DNA of 64,000 nt from Thiocystis minor (GTDB taxonomy: Bacteria; Pseudomonadota; Gammaproteobacteria; Chromatiales; Chromatiaceae), in contig NZ_NHSQ01000057.1 in assembly GCF_016653465.1 (NCBI RefSeq), positions 20,544-84,543 on the forward strand, read 5' to 3'. Every line of letters begins with the position of its first letter. The first letter of the stretch is position 1. Shown here piece after piece: positions 26,134 through 35,667 of the stretch. The position numbers and the translations under genes were made by a program. The notes under the pieces were generated by a model. It was not told where the DNA came from. It made no database searches and saw only the letters and a list, made by a program, of their open reading frames with translations.

Positions 26134-27603
26134 TCAGAGCTTCGGCATCTGGATGACGTAAAACATGCGGCTGTCCGCGCGCTGGACCAGAACCGCCACC
26201 GGGCGCCCGGGCTGAATGGATTCGAGGATCCGGTTAAACTCATTCATATCGGCAACGGGCTGATGATCGAGCATGAGAATGAGATCGCCCGCACGCAGAC
26301 CGGCTTGATGAGCGGGTCCGGCATCGACACTTTCCACCAACACGCCGCCCTTCTCGATCTCCAGCAACTGACGCTGCTCGGCGGTCAGGTCACGCACAAT
26401 GAGACCGATTCGATTGGCCGGCATCTCCTTGCGGGGGGACTCTTCGCCCGCGAGCTGTTCGTCCTCGGGGAGTTCCTCGATCTTGACGCCGAGGTCGACC
26501 TTTTCGCCTCGCCGCAACACCTGAAGAGTCGCCGTCTCGCCGACCCCTGTTGCGCCGACCAATGGCGGCAAGTCGCTCGATGTCAGGACCTCGCGGCCAT
26601 TGAAGCTCAAAATGATATCGCCCGGGCGCAGATCGGCCGCCGCCGCCGGGCTATTGGGCAAGACCTGCGCGACTAGCGCGCCGCGCGGCTGGGGCATGCC
26701 GAAAGTTTCGGCCAGCTCGCGGGTCACGTCCTGGATCAGCACGCCCAGCCAGCCGCGACTGACCTTACCCTTGGTCTTGAGCTGATTGACCACATCCATG
26801 GCGACATCGATCGGGATGGCGAACGATAGACCCATGAAGCCACCGGTGCGACTGTAGATCTGACTGTTGACGCCCACCACCTCGCCATTCAGGTTGAAGA
26901 GCGGTCCGCCGGAGTTGCCGGGATTGATGGCCACGTCCGTCTGAATGAAAGGCACGTAATTCTCGGTCGGCAGGCTGCGGCCCTTGGCGCTGACGATGCC
27001 GGCGGTGGCCGATGCCTCGAAACCAAAAGGCGAGCCGATCGCAAGCACCCATTCGCCCACCTGCAAATTCTTCGAGGAGCCGATTCTGGCAACCGGCAGC
27101 CCTTCGCCAGCCACTTTCAGAAGCGCCATGTCGCTGCGCTTGTCGGTCCCGACCAAGGTTGCGACGAACTCGCGGCGATCGCTGGTCCGTACCACAATCT
27201 CGTCGGCCCCATCGACAACGTGCGAATTCGTCAGGATATAACCGTCCGACGAGACGATGAAGCCCGAGCCTAGCGAACGCGATTGCAGGGCATCGTCTGG
27301 GGTCTCACCCTCTTCGCCAAAAAAATGGCGGAAAAAATCTTGCAGCGGGCTGTCTTCCGGCAGGTCCGGAACAGAAAATTCGCGAGGGGCCGTCAGTGAT
27401 TGTGCCGACTGCTTGGTGCTGATATTGACCACGACAGGGCCATTATCGCTGACCAAGGACGTAAAGTCGGGCAGCTCTCGGCTTAAGGCACTTCCAGGGG
27501 TTAGCGTCACAATCAGTAACGCGGTCAGAGCGAGCGACAGGACGGGCATGGGTCGCATGGTGACTCCGGTCATAGAGAGGTTTGCGGATTGGAATATTTT
27601 CAT
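26134..27603 (-). CDS. periplasmic DegP/MucD-type serine endoprotease
   Basis: The 489-residue protein has an N-terminal signal segment (MPVLSLALTALLIVTLTPGSA), a trypsin-like domain with the triad His128 (TNSHVVDG), Asp158 (SDMALLK) and Ser231 (NPGNSGGPL), and two PDZ domains (about 285-370 and 405-475). It degrades misfolded envelope proteins. It is the last gene of the overlapping rpoE-rseA-rseB-rseC-degP series and overlaps rseC by four bases, which is the MucD arrangement of Pseudomonas-like bacteria and implies sigma-E control. Confidence 0.93.
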   Translation of the reverse strand: MKIFQSANLSMTGVTMRPMPVLSLALTALLIVTLTPGSALSRELPDFTSLVSDNGPVVVNISTKQSAQSLTAPREFSVPDLPEDSPLQDFFRHFFGEEGETPDDALQSRSLGSGFIVSSDGYILTNSHVVDGADEIVVRTSDRREFVATLVGTDKRSDMALLKVAGEGLPVARIGSSKNLQVGEWVLAIGSPFGFEASATAGIVSAKGRSLPTENYVPFIQTDVAINPGNSGGPLFNLNGEVVGVNSQIYSRTGGFMGLSFAIPIDVAMDVVNQLKTKGKVSRGWLGVLIQDVTRELAETFGMPQPRGALVAQVLPNSPAAAADLRPGDIILSFNGREVLTSSDLPPLVGATGVGETATLQVLRRGEKVDLGVKIEELPEDEQLAGEESPRKEMPANRIGLIVRDLTAEQRQLLEIEKGGVLVESVDAGPAHQAGLRAGDLILMLDHQPVADMNEFNRILESIQPGRPVAVLVQRADSRMFYVIQMPKL

Positions 27604-28076
27604 TCTTGGAAATCTTCGCGAATCTCTGGCGGCGGAACCGCGCTCGCAGCGACTTCAAGCCGCCGCAGGATCAACGGATCCGGCGCGGAGGTGACACTGT
27701 AGCCGCGCTGCCAGATCATTGCCAGTGCAAGACCGAGGAGGGCGCCCAACAAGCTGGTCGCATCGGCATGGGTACCCCCCAGGGTTTCGCCCATCAGCGC
27801 GCCGGCAAGCAAGGCCAGAACCGGCGCTAGATAGGCCGCCGCGGCGGCCTTCAGTAGACTCTGTTCCGGGATCCCGATGACCACCTGATCGCCAACCGCG
27901 GCATTTGCCTGGTTCAGCGCGGACAGTTCGACGGCTCGCCGTCCGACATAACGTTCCAGGAACGATGTCCCGCAGGCGTTCTGGACGGCGCAGGTTCCGC
28001 ATGCGGTTCGCCGCTGGGTCCGTACCCGAACCGAATCCCCGGAGCGCGCGACCACGGTCCCCTGTTCCTCGATCAT
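27600..28076 (-). CDS. rseC: RseC/MucC family membrane protein
   Basis: The 158-residue protein starts MIEEQGTVVARSGDSVRVRT and has the cysteine motif CGTCAVQNACGTSF. Two transmembrane helices lie at about 80-100 and 105-125. RseC proteins modulate sigma-E signalling and also occur with the SoxR-reducing system. It overlaps rseB and degP by four bases each. Confidence 0.88.
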   Translation of the reverse strand: MIEEQGTVVARSGDSVRVRTQRRTACGTCAVQNACGTSFLERYVGRRAVELSALNQANAAVGDQVVIGIPEQSLLKAAAAAYLAPVLALLAGALMGETLGGTHADATSLLGALLGLALAMIWQRGYSVTSAPDPLILRRLEVAASAVPPPEIREDFQE

Positions 28077-29056
28077 GGCATCAACCGAGCGCCCGCGATC
28101 GCGGCCTCGACCGTTGCCGCCGGCACTTCGCCGATGACGGTCACCTGATGCCCGTCGATTTTCCTGCCGGTGGCATGCACGGCGCCAATATTGGTCAGAC
28201 CGTCCAGACCCTCCTCGGCACCATCCTCGACATAGATCGAGTAGGCGGACAGTCGATCCGTAAACAGGAAATGTTCGGCCACGGAACCATCGGTCTGCTT
28301 GATTTTATTGTGCATCACGAGTTGAAAACCCTTGGGAGGATCACTAAAGCGCCAGCGGCTCATCGACTCGGTCACGGGAGCATTGCGAACGGGCTGCCCA
28401 ACCAGGGCAGGCGCCACACCATCGGAGGCTTTAAAGACGATGGAGGTGAACATCAGTTGCTCAAGCGGCTCCTGATCCTGGTCGATCAGGTCGGACTTCA
28501 GCGGCAGCGCGGTCTCTCGGTCGATATGAAACCGATAGCCGTAACGGAGCCGGTCCCGCGGGATAATGCCGACCACATCGGTATCGCGGCCCGCGATACG
28601 AGCGGTCCCAAGAATTCCCGCGTGATAATGATTTTTCAGCAGGGCGGGATCGATTCCATCGGTTGCGAGGATATGACCGCCGCCATGACGCTCGACCGAG
28701 AGCGGATGTCCATCGGGGAGCGCGCACAGGACGCGATCGCGTTCCCTGGCCACCGCGCGCACTGGACCGCTTAATGAAATCAGCCGCTCCTGGACCCGTC
28801 CCTCTTCGACATGATGCAGAAGGCTGAGTGTCTCCAGACGATTCTCGTGCAGATAAACCAGGACTCCCTCGTAGTTTAACGATCGCAATGCCTCGGCCAT
28901 GCGTTCGAGCAGAATCCCGACTTGCTGTGTCGTGTCCGCGGGCGGCATCTCCTCCGCGGTCGCTGCGCTCAGGGCCGGACCGGCCGCGCCGAGCCCGCAC
29001 AAACAGAGGAATCCAAACAGCCGAAAGGACATCCGCGGGCTAGCGTGGAAGTTCAT
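28073..29056 (-). CDS. rseB: sigma-E regulatory protein RseB/MucB
   Basis: The 327-residue protein has a signal peptide (about 1-31, ending SAATAEE) and the MucB/RseB lipoprotein-sensor-like domain, with LRSLNYEGVLVYLHENRLET and a long beta-rich region. The C-terminal domain has the YSIYVEDG segment and ends with IGEVPAATVEAAI. RseB binds the periplasmic part of RseA and protects it from proteolysis. The start at 29056 lies inside the end of rseA; an in-frame start six codons upstream is possible. Confidence 0.9.
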   Translation of the reverse strand: MNFHASPRMSFRLFGFLCLCGLGAAGPALSAATAEEMPPADTTQQVGILLERMAEALRSLNYEGVLVYLHENRLETLSLLHHVEEGRVQERLISLSGPVRAVARERDRVLCALPDGHPLSVERHGGGHILATDGIDPALLKNHYHAGILGTARIAGRDTDVVGIIPRDRLRYGYRFHIDRETALPLKSDLIDQDQEPLEQLMFTSIVFKASDGVAPALVGQPVRNAPVTESMSRWRFSDPPKGFQLVMHNKIKQTDGSVAEHFLFTDRLSAYSIYVEDGAEEGLDGLTNIGAVHATGRKIDGHQVTVIGEVPAATVEAAIAGARLMP

Positions 29057-29627
29057 AACCGACGAATGTCGCATAGTGGAGCATACCTTTGGCCCCGGTC
29101 GCGGGTGCGGTCTCTTGGTGGGTCACCAGAAACAGATCGAGCTTACTGGCGAGATCGGGGCGATCCAACTGCCAACGCCCGCCCATCCGATCGGGGAGCG
29201 GTTCGCGACTGGCGAGTGGCGTCATCTTGATTGCGCCGTTGGAGAAAATGGCGGCATCCCGCAGCAGGGTTGGAGCCACGAAGATCGCCAGAAAGGCAAC
29301 GCTGGCGGCGAGCGCCATGCCAACGAGCGACGAGTACTGCAGCCGTGTCCGGTGTGCGTGTCGACGCGGGAGGATTCGGGGCGGCTCCAAGGCAAGCGAT
29401 TCGCGTACCCGGTCGGCGACCCCCCGGTGCTCGAAAGCGAAATGTTCGCCACGAATCGCGAGTCCAATCAGATGATTGCGCTCCCAGGTTTTGCGCAGGC
29501 TCGCATCCTCTGCCAGGGCATCGAGCAGGCGCGCGGCGCTCGCCGGGTCGAGTTCGCCATCCTGCAATTCGGAAAGCCGTTGTCGTTGCTCGTCAATCAG
29601 TCGATGCTCATCGGTCATTGGGTTCAC
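29040..29627 (-). CDS. rseA: anti-sigma-E factor RseA
   Basis: The 195-residue protein has an N-terminal cytoplasmic anti-sigma domain (RQRLSELQDGELDPASAARL, then LRKTWERNHLIGLAIRGE), a transmembrane helix near 100-120 and a periplasmic tail. It sequesters sigma-E at the membrane until cleaved under envelope stress. It lies between rpoE and rseB in the conserved order and overlaps rseB. Confidence 0.9.
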   Translation of the reverse strand: MNPMTDEHRLIDEQRQRLSELQDGELDPASAARLLDALAEDASLRKTWERNHLIGLAIRGEHFAFEHRGVADRVRESLALEPPRILPRRHAHRTRLQYSSLVGMALAASVAFLAIFVAPTLLRDAAIFSNGAIKMTPLASREPLPDRMGGRWQLDRPDLASKLDLFLVTHQETAPATGAKGMLHYATFVGYELPR

Positions 29628-29754
29628 GCCTGAGCTGGATATCGTCGGGTTTCAATTGGGTTCCAAGTGATCGACGTGGCGTCATACGCCCCATCGAAGG
29701 TCCGGACCGGCTTGCGCGCCACCTGACCGAGTCGGGTGCCAGCGCTTCATCGAA

Positions 29755-30333
29755 TCAGTCCTCAAGCAAGGGCCGCAGCCGTTTGTCGATGACCTCCCGG
29801 GCGCGAAAGATCCGTGATCTGACGGTGCCGATCGGACAGTCCATGGCAGTGGCGATTTCTTCATAACTCATTCCTTCAAATTCCCGCAGCACGATGGCCG
29901 TGCGCAGATCGTCGGGTAACTCGTCAAGCGCGCGCTGGACCGTCATGGCAATCTCATCGGTCAGCAGGAGCCGCTCGGGGGTCGCCGACTCGCGCAGGCG
30001 GCGCCCCATGTCCATCTGTTCAGCCAGCTCGGCCTCGATATCGTCGCCGGGCGGCCGGCGCCCCTGGGCGACCAGGTGATTCTTGACGGTATTGACCGCG
30101 ATCCGATAAAGCCAGGTATAAAAAGCGCTTTCGCCACGGAACCCCGGCAAGGCACGATACGCCTTGATAAAGGCGTCCTGGGTCACATCCATGACTTCGC
30201 TCGAATCCCGGATGTATCGGGAGATCAAGTTTGCTACCTTCTGCTGATATTTCAGAACCAGCAGGTCGAAGGCACGCGTGTCTCCCGCCTGAGCACGCCC
30301 AACCAGTTCGTGATCGGACTGGCGCTCAGACAT
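29755..30333 (-). CDS. rpoE: RNA polymerase sigma-E factor (RpoE/AlgU)
   Basis: The 192-residue ECF sigma factor starts MSERQSDHELVGRAQAGDTR. Region 2 has LISRYIRDSSEVMDVTQDAF and YTWLYRIAVNTVKNHL; region 4 has LPDDLRTAIVLREFEGMSYE and GTVRSRIFRAREVI. The frame is open 78 codons upstream, but only the MSERQ start gives the family length. It is divergent from nadB, as in E. coli. It directs the envelope stress response together with rseA-rseB-rseC and the DegP-like protease downstream. Confidence 0.95.
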   Translation of the reverse strand: MSERQSDHELVGRAQAGDTRAFDLLVLKYQQKVANLISRYIRDSSEVMDVTQDAFIKAYRALPGFRGESAFYTWLYRIAVNTVKNHLVAQGRRPPGDDIEAELAEQMDMGRRLRESATPERLLLTDEIAMTVQRALDELPDDLRTAIVLREFEGMSYEEIATAMDCPIGTVRSRIFRAREVIDKRLRPLLED

Positions 30334-30374
30334 GAATTCGTTCCGCCGGGCTTGCAACCATCGGTTCCGTTGGC

Positions 30375-30401
30375 ATGGACAATTCACCGAAAAAGAAGTT
30401 C
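30375..30401 (-). promoter_or_regulatory. candidate sigma-E promoter of rpoE (autoregulation)
   Basis: On minus, GAACTT (30401-30396) is followed after 16 bases by TCCAT (30379-30375), resembling the sigma-E pattern GAACTT-N16-TCxxA. A start near 30368 would give a leader of about 35 bases to the rpoE ATG. The -10 match is imperfect. Confidence 0.4.
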
Positions 30402-30572
30402 TTGAAAATGGATGAGATGCGGCCGCGGCAGGCCAAATCATCAACCAAATCTTGATCCAGGTCGACTTAAGGGTAGGTTCTGGATACCACCGGGTTTTAT
30501 GAGCGCAGCAGCGCTGGCGCATCCGAGACCGTCGCGGACTGAATTTTTCCGCCTTCCAAGTGAGCACATTCC

Positions 30573-32201
30573 ATGTCCGAACATTCTTTTCGTCATGACG
30601 TACTGATCCTCGGCAGCGGCGCCGCAGGCCTTAGCCTGGCGCTGCGTCTGCGCGAGGATCTCTCCGTGGCGGTCATCTCCAAGCGTGAACTCAGCGAGGG
30701 CAGCACGCTGTATGCCCAAGGCGGAATCTCCGCGGTTCTCGATGCCACGGACTCGATCGAATCGCACGTTCAGGACACCCTCAAGGCCGGCGCGGGGCTC
30801 TGCGATCGCAAGGCGGTGCGGCACGTCGTCGAGCGCGGCCCCGACAACATCCGCTGGCTGCTCGACCAGGGCGTCGAATTCACGCGCGACGCGGAATTCG
30901 CCTCCGCCGGCGGCTATCATCTTACCCGCGAGGGCGGCCACAGCCACCGACGCATCGTGCATGCCGCCGATGCCACGGGGCATGCCATCGAGACCACGCT
31001 GGAGGCCCAGGTCCGTGCCAGACCCAATGTCACAGTCTACGAACAGCATATCGCGGTCGACCTGATCACCTCCAGACATCTTCAAGATCACCGGGAGCAC
31101 CGCTGTCTTGGTGCCTATATCTTCAACCGCGCAATCGACCGGGTCGAGACCTTTCTGGCTCGCTTCGTCGTGCTTGCGACCGGCGGTGCCAGCAAGGTCT
31201 ATCTCTATACCAGCAATCCGGATGTCTCCACCGGCGACGGTATTGCCATGGCCTGGCGCGCGGGCTGCCGGGTCGCCAACATGGAGTTCATGCAGTTCCA
31301 CCCCACCTGTCTCTATCATCCGGAGGCGCGCACCTTCCTGATCACCGAGGCATTGCGGGGCGAGGGTGCGCACCTGCTGCTGCCCGACGGCGAGCGCTTC
31401 ATGCCGCGCTTCGACAGCCGTGCCGAACTCGCGCCCCGCGACATCGTCGCACGCGCCATCGACCACGAAATGAAGCGGCTCGGCACCGAATGCGTGTACC
31501 TGGACATTTCTCGCCGTCCGGCGAATTTTATCGTCGAGCACTTTCCGACCATCCATAAGCGCTGCCTTGAATTAGGGATCGACATCACCCGCGAACCGAT
31601 TCCGGTTGTCCCCGCCGCGCACTATACCTGCGGTGGTGTGATGGTCGATCAACATGCCCGCACCGACCTGACCGGTCTCTATGCCAGCGGCGAAACCGCG
31701 TATACCGGGTTGCACGGCGCCAATCGCATGGCGAGTAATTCGCTGCTGGAATGTCTGGTCTATTCGGAGTCGGCGGCCCAGGACATCGAACGTCGGATCG
31801 GTGGGTATCCAGCGCCGCCGGACGTGCCCGACTGGGACGAGAGCCGGGTGACCGAACCCGACGAGGAGGTGGTGGTGACGCACAATTGGGACGAGTTGCG
31901 CCGATTCATGTGGGATTATGTCGGCATCGTGCGAACCAATAAACGACTGCGTCGCGCCAAGCGGCGGGCCGATCTACTTGCCCAAGAGGTGATCGAATAC
32001 TACAGCCACTTCCGGGTCAGCAACGACTTGATCGAATTGCGTAATCTGCTCGAAGTCGCGGATCTCATCATTCAATCGGCGTTGCGCCGCCGCGAGAGCC
32101 GGGGATTGCATTACACGTTGGATTTTCCCAACAAGGATGCCAGCCAGCGCGTACCCACGATCCTGATCCCGGATTATTATCAACCACGCGTGGATTGTTG
32201 A
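30573..32201 (+). CDS. nadB: L-aspartate oxidase
   Basis: The 542-residue flavoprotein has the FAD dinucleotide-binding motif [17 protein letters not shown]. The succinate dehydrogenase/fumarate reductase-type segments [13 protein letters not shown] and [12 protein letters not shown] follow, then the active-site region [19 protein letters not shown] and the C-terminal helical domain. It oxidizes L-aspartate to iminoaspartate, the first step of bacterial NAD synthesis. It is divergent from rpoE, as in enterobacteria. Confidence 0.96.
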   Translation: MSEHSFRHDVLILGSGAAGLSLALRLREDLSVAVISKRELSEGSTLYAQGGISAVLDATDSIESHVQDTLKAGAGLCDRKAVRHVVERGPDNIRWLLDQGVEFTRDAEFASAGGYHLTREGGHSHRRIVHAADATGHAIETTLEAQVRARPNVTVYEQHIAVDLITSRHLQDHREHRCLGAYIFNRAIDRVETFLARFVVLATGGASKVYLYTSNPDVSTGDGIAMAWRAGCRVANMEFMQFHPTCLYHPEARTFLITEALRGEGAHLLLPDGERFMPRFDSRAELAPRDIVARAIDHEMKRLGTECVYLDISRRPANFIVEHFPTIHKRCLELGIDITREPIPVVPAAHYTCGGVMVDQHARTDLTGLYASGETAYTGLHGANRMASNSLLECLVYSESAAQDIERRIGGYPAPPDVPDWDESRVTEPDEEVVVTHNWDELRRFMWDYVGIVRTNKRLRRAKRRADLLAQEVIEYYSHFRVSNDLIELRNLLEVADLIIQSALRRRESRGLHYTLDFPNKDASQRVPTILIPDYYQPRVDC

Positions 32202-32354
32202 GCCCGGGTCGTTCAGCTATCGTGTTGTCGAGTGACCGCTGGCAATCGCCCAGATAAAGGAATCGGATGACGGCAGGAACTTCCAGCGCTTGTGATGCGA
32301 GCGCTGGAGTCCAATCACAATGACTCTCATGACACAAATCGTGCCATCCAAGCG

Positions 32355-32567
32355 TTATTCCTTGTTTCTCCTTGATTCTTGAAGCATTTTAATATAGTCC
32401 AAGCGAACCTGACAACTTCTCCAGTCAAGTTGCGTGCAACCATCGGCTTCTTCGCAGTCAAACTGGCACCGTGCGAGATCATCGGGCACTTCAGTAATCC
32501 ACCAGCTTACCCAACTCCTCCAAGCACTCTGAAGGAAACGAACAGGGGGGAGTAACGTGTTTTCCAT
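32355..32567 (-). CDS. small Cys/Trp-rich protein, unknown
   Basis: The 70-residue product starts at the ATG at 32567, chosen because AAGGAGAGGCGG sits directly before it. It contains five Trp (W15, W18, W22, W23, W48) and four Cys in the middle, spaced RCQFDCEEADGC and WRSC. It has no signal peptide. The four cysteines could bind a metal or form disulfides. I do not recognise a family. It stands alone between nadB (convergent) and an AT-rich stretch. Confidence rests mainly on the strong ribosome-binding site. Confidence 0.55.
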   Translation of the reverse strand: MENTLLPPVRFLQSAWRSWVSWWITEVPDDLARCQFDCEEADGCTQLDWRSCQVRLDYIKMLQESRRNKE

Positions 32568-32843
32568 CCGCCTCTCCTTGTACACGCAATCGCCTAAATC
32601 AAACTGCCTCCGCTTTTATACGGCTAGTGTGCTATTTCGAGTCATGAACCAAGGTTTCATGAGCACACAAATCAGCAGAGCAATCGCCGCAATCAAGTCG
32701 ATCGAACAGATTCAAATGTCGACAGATTGTTAACGCAATAAATGCTTAGGTATTTAACCTTAACCGGCGAAAAAACACAATTTATCCTCAGGCGAAATCG
32801 TGCGCTGGATCACTCGTCGGAGAAAGAAGCCGCATCTGCCTAG

Positions 32844-35522
32844 CTAGAGAACCTTGCTTACCAGCTTGATCGCCAAATCCTGCGGATCGCTCTCGATGCG
32901 GAATCCGAGCGATTTGACCAATGCCAGCATCCGGTTGTTGGCGGTCAATACCTCGCCATCCATCACCCGGAACCCGCGCGAGCGGGCGTTCTGCATCAGC
33001 GAGCGCATCAGCCGGGCGCCGATCCCGAGATTGCGCCAGGTGTCCGAGACGACGATGGCGAACTCGCAGTCCTCGCCGCCCGGCCGGGACATATAGCGGG
33101 CCACGCCGACCTCGATCTCGACGCCGTCGTTCTCGACCACCCCGATCAGGGCCATCTCGCGGTCGTAGTCGATTTGGGTGAATCGCACCAGCATCTCCGG
33201 CGTCAGTTCCTTGATTGCCTGCATAAACCGGAAATATTTGGTCTGCTCCGACAGGCCGCGCACGAATTCCTGCTCCAGCTCGGCGTCCTCGGGGCGGATC
33301 GGACGGATCACCAGATCCCGACCGTCGGGCAGTTGCGCGCGTTCGATCAGATGGCTCGGGTAGGGATGGATGGCCATGTGGCCATAGGTCGGCTGCTGGG
33401 GCGGGCGATAGTCGACATGGATGCGGGCATCGACCGCGATCACTTCCTTGTCGTTGCCGATCAGCGGATTGATGTCCATGCGGATGATCTCGGGCAACTC
33501 GCAGACCATCTCCGAGACCCGTTGCAGGATCTTGGCCAGGGCGACGCGATTCATCGGCGGCATGTGCTGGAAGGCGCCCATCAAACGCACAATGCGGGTG
33601 TGATCGATCATGGTCTCGATGATGAAGGCATTGAGTGGCGGCAGACCCAGCGCCCGGTCTTCCAGCACCTCCTCCTGGGTGCCGCCGGCCCCGAAGCTGA
33701 TCACCGGGCCGAAGATTTTGTCGCGGAACACGGTGACCATCAACTCGCGCGCGGCCCGCGTCGAGGCCATGTGCTCGACGGTAATGCCTTCGAGCCGCGC
33801 CTCGGGACGCAGCCGCTTGGCGCGGTCGACAATCTCGGTGAAGATCCGGCGCACCGACAGGGCGTCGTCGATGTTCAGCCGCACCCCATCGACATCCGAT
33901 TTGTGCTCCAGATCCGGCGAGTTGATCTTCATCACCACCGGAAAGCCCAGCACTTCGGCGGCCATCAGCGCCTCGTTCGGCGTGCGCGTCAAGACCGCCT
34001 GCATGGTTGGAACGCGAAAGGCCGACAGGATCGCCTTAGCCTCCACCGTGCCGAGCGTCTTGCGGCCCTCGGCCATCACGCCCTCGATGATCAGACGCGC
34101 CCCCTCGACATCGGGCGGATCCTCGTGGGAGAGCGGCGCGGGCGACTGCATCAGCAGCTTCTGATTGCGGTGATGGGTAGCCAGGAAGGAAAAGGCTTCA
34201 GCCGCCGCCTCCGGGCTCTCGAACTGCGGAACGTCGTTCGCGGACAGCAGCGCCTGTGCCTCGACGACCCGCTTGCCGCCCATCCAGCAGGCCAGCACCG
34301 GCTTGCGGCTAGCCTTGGCCGCCTCGATGACCTGATTGGCGGTCGCGACCGGATCCCCAAAGACCAACGGAGACAGGATACAGAGCACCCCATCGACTTC
34401 ATCGTCCGCGAGACAGGCATTGAGCGCCAACCGATAGCGCTCGGGCGGCGCGTCGCCGATGATATCCACCGGATTGCCGTGCGACCAGTACCCCGGCAGC
34501 CCCTGCTCCAGCGTCTGGCGCGTGGCATCGCTGAACTGCGCCAGCGTCAGCCCCAGTTCCACCATGCGATCGGCCGCCAGGACGCCTGGCCCGCCGCCGT
34601 TGGTGATGATGGCGATGCGGTCCCCGGCCAGCCGGCGACGGGTGCCGAAGACCTGGGCGGCGGCGAACAACTGATCCAGATCCGAGACCTGGACCACGCC
34701 CGCGCGCTCGGTCACGGCCCGAAACACGTCCGGGGAGCCGACAAAACCGCCGGTATGCGACTTGATCGCGCGCGTCCCGGCCGGATGCCGTCCGGCCTTG
34801 ACCACGATCACCGGCTTGAGCCGCGCGGCGGCGCGCAATCCGCTCATGAAATGGCGGGCATGGCGGATGCCTTCCACATAGAGCAGGATGCACTGGGTCT
34901 GAGTGTCGAGCGCGAGATAATCCAGAATGTCGCCAAAGTCCACATCGGCTGCCGCGCCCAGGGACACTACGGCGGAAAAGCCCACCTTGCGCCGTTCGGA
35001 CCAATCGATCATCGCGGTGCAGATGGCGCCGGATTGCGAGACCAGCGCGACGTTGCCGGGGTGCGGCAGATCCTGGCCCACGCTTGCGTTGAGTCCGTGC
35101 TGCGGACGCATCACCCCCAGACAATTCGGTCCGAGCACCCGGATGCGATGGCGCCGGGCCGCCTCGACCATCTTCTCCTGCAAGACCTTGCCGCGTTCGC
35201 CGTGCTCGCCGAAACCGGCGGAGTGGACTACCGCCACCTTGACGCCGTAGCCGCCGCACTGATCGAGAATCGCCGGAACCGCCTCGGCGGGCGCGGCGAT
35301 CAGCGCCAGATCGACCTGCTTGTCGAGCGCCTTCAGATTCGGATAACAAGGTTCGTCGGCGACCTGATCGTATTTCGGATTGATGGCGTAACAGTGACCC
35401 TTGAACCCGCCCGCGAGCAGGTTGCGAAACACCATGCCGCCGATCGAGCCCTCACTGTCGCTCGCGCCAAAAACCGCCACGGCACTGGGTGTAAAGAGTT
35501 GATCGATATCTGATAAGCGCAT
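32844..35522 (-). CDS. Pat-type protein lysine acetyltransferase (acyl-CoA synthetase-like + GNAT)
   Basis: The 892-residue protein starts at the ATG after a GGAGGG site. It has a CoA-binding N-terminal domain (VAVFGASDSEGSIGGMVFRN), flavodoxin-like ligase regions (GALVSQSGAICTAM-type sequence and ITNGGGPGVLAADRM), an ATP-grasp domain (GFPVVMKINSPDLEHKSDVD) and a C-terminal GNAT acetyltransferase domain (FAIVVSDTWRNLGIGARLM with the Q/RxxGxG/A acetyl-CoA loop). This is the architecture and length of PatZ/Pat, which acetylates and inactivates acetyl-CoA synthetase and other enzymes. It is divergent from a deacetylase gene. The in-frame region upstream of 35522 has no family likeness. Confidence 0.9.
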   Translation of the reverse strand: MRLSDIDQLFTPSAVAVFGASDSEGSIGGMVFRNLLAGGFKGHCYAINPKYDQVADEPCYPNLKALDKQVDLALIAAPAEAVPAILDQCGGYGVKVAVVHSAGFGEHGERGKVLQEKMVEAARRHRIRVLGPNCLGVMRPQHGLNASVGQDLPHPGNVALVSQSGAICTAMIDWSERRKVGFSAVVSLGAAADVDFGDILDYLALDTQTQCILLYVEGIRHARHFMSGLRAAARLKPVIVVKAGRHPAGTRAIKSHTGGFVGSPDVFRAVTERAGVVQVSDLDQLFAAAQVFGTRRRLAGDRIAIITNGGGPGVLAADRMVELGLTLAQFSDATRQTLEQGLPGYWSHGNPVDIIGDAPPERYRLALNACLADDEVDGVLCILSPLVFGDPVATANQVIEAAKASRKPVLACWMGGKRVVEAQALLSANDVPQFESPEAAAEAFSFLATHHRNQKLLMQSPAPLSHEDPPDVEGARLIIEGVMAEGRKTLGTVEAKAILSAFRVPTMQAVLTRTPNEALMAAEVLGFPVVMKINSPDLEHKSDVDGVRLNIDDALSVRRIFTEIVDRAKRLRPEARLEGITVEHMASTRAARELMVTVFRDKIFGPVISFGAGGTQEEVLEDRALGLPPLNAFIIETMIDHTRIVRLMGAFQHMPPMNRVALAKILQRVSEMVCELPEIIRMDINPLIGNDKEVIAVDARIHVDYRPPQQPTYGHMAIHPYPSHLIERAQLPDGRDLVIRPIRPEDAELEQEFVRGLSEQTKYFRFMQAIKELTPEMLVRFTQIDYDREMALIGVVENDGVEIEVGVARYMSRPGGEDCEFAIVVSDTWRNLGIGARLMRSLMQNARSRGFRVMDGEVLTANNRMLALVKSLGFRIESDPQDLAIKLVSKVL

Positions 35523-35667
35523 GGGGTTTGCCCTCCGGGGCAAAAAAGCGGTTAATCTGCGGTACTGCCGCCGGAGTGCGGCAATGAAAAATCTGGACAT
35601 CGCCTGAATCAAGAATCGCACGGGACCAGCCGCGTCACGCACAGCGATCAAGCCTTGAGGAGCTGAC

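Noticed and set aside
33174..35513. Long plus-strand open frame (779 codons) opposite the acetyltransferase gene
   Set aside because: It is the antisense of a well-conserved 892-residue protein; its His/Arg/Asp-rich composition is typical of a GC-rich shadow frame and it has no domain likeness.
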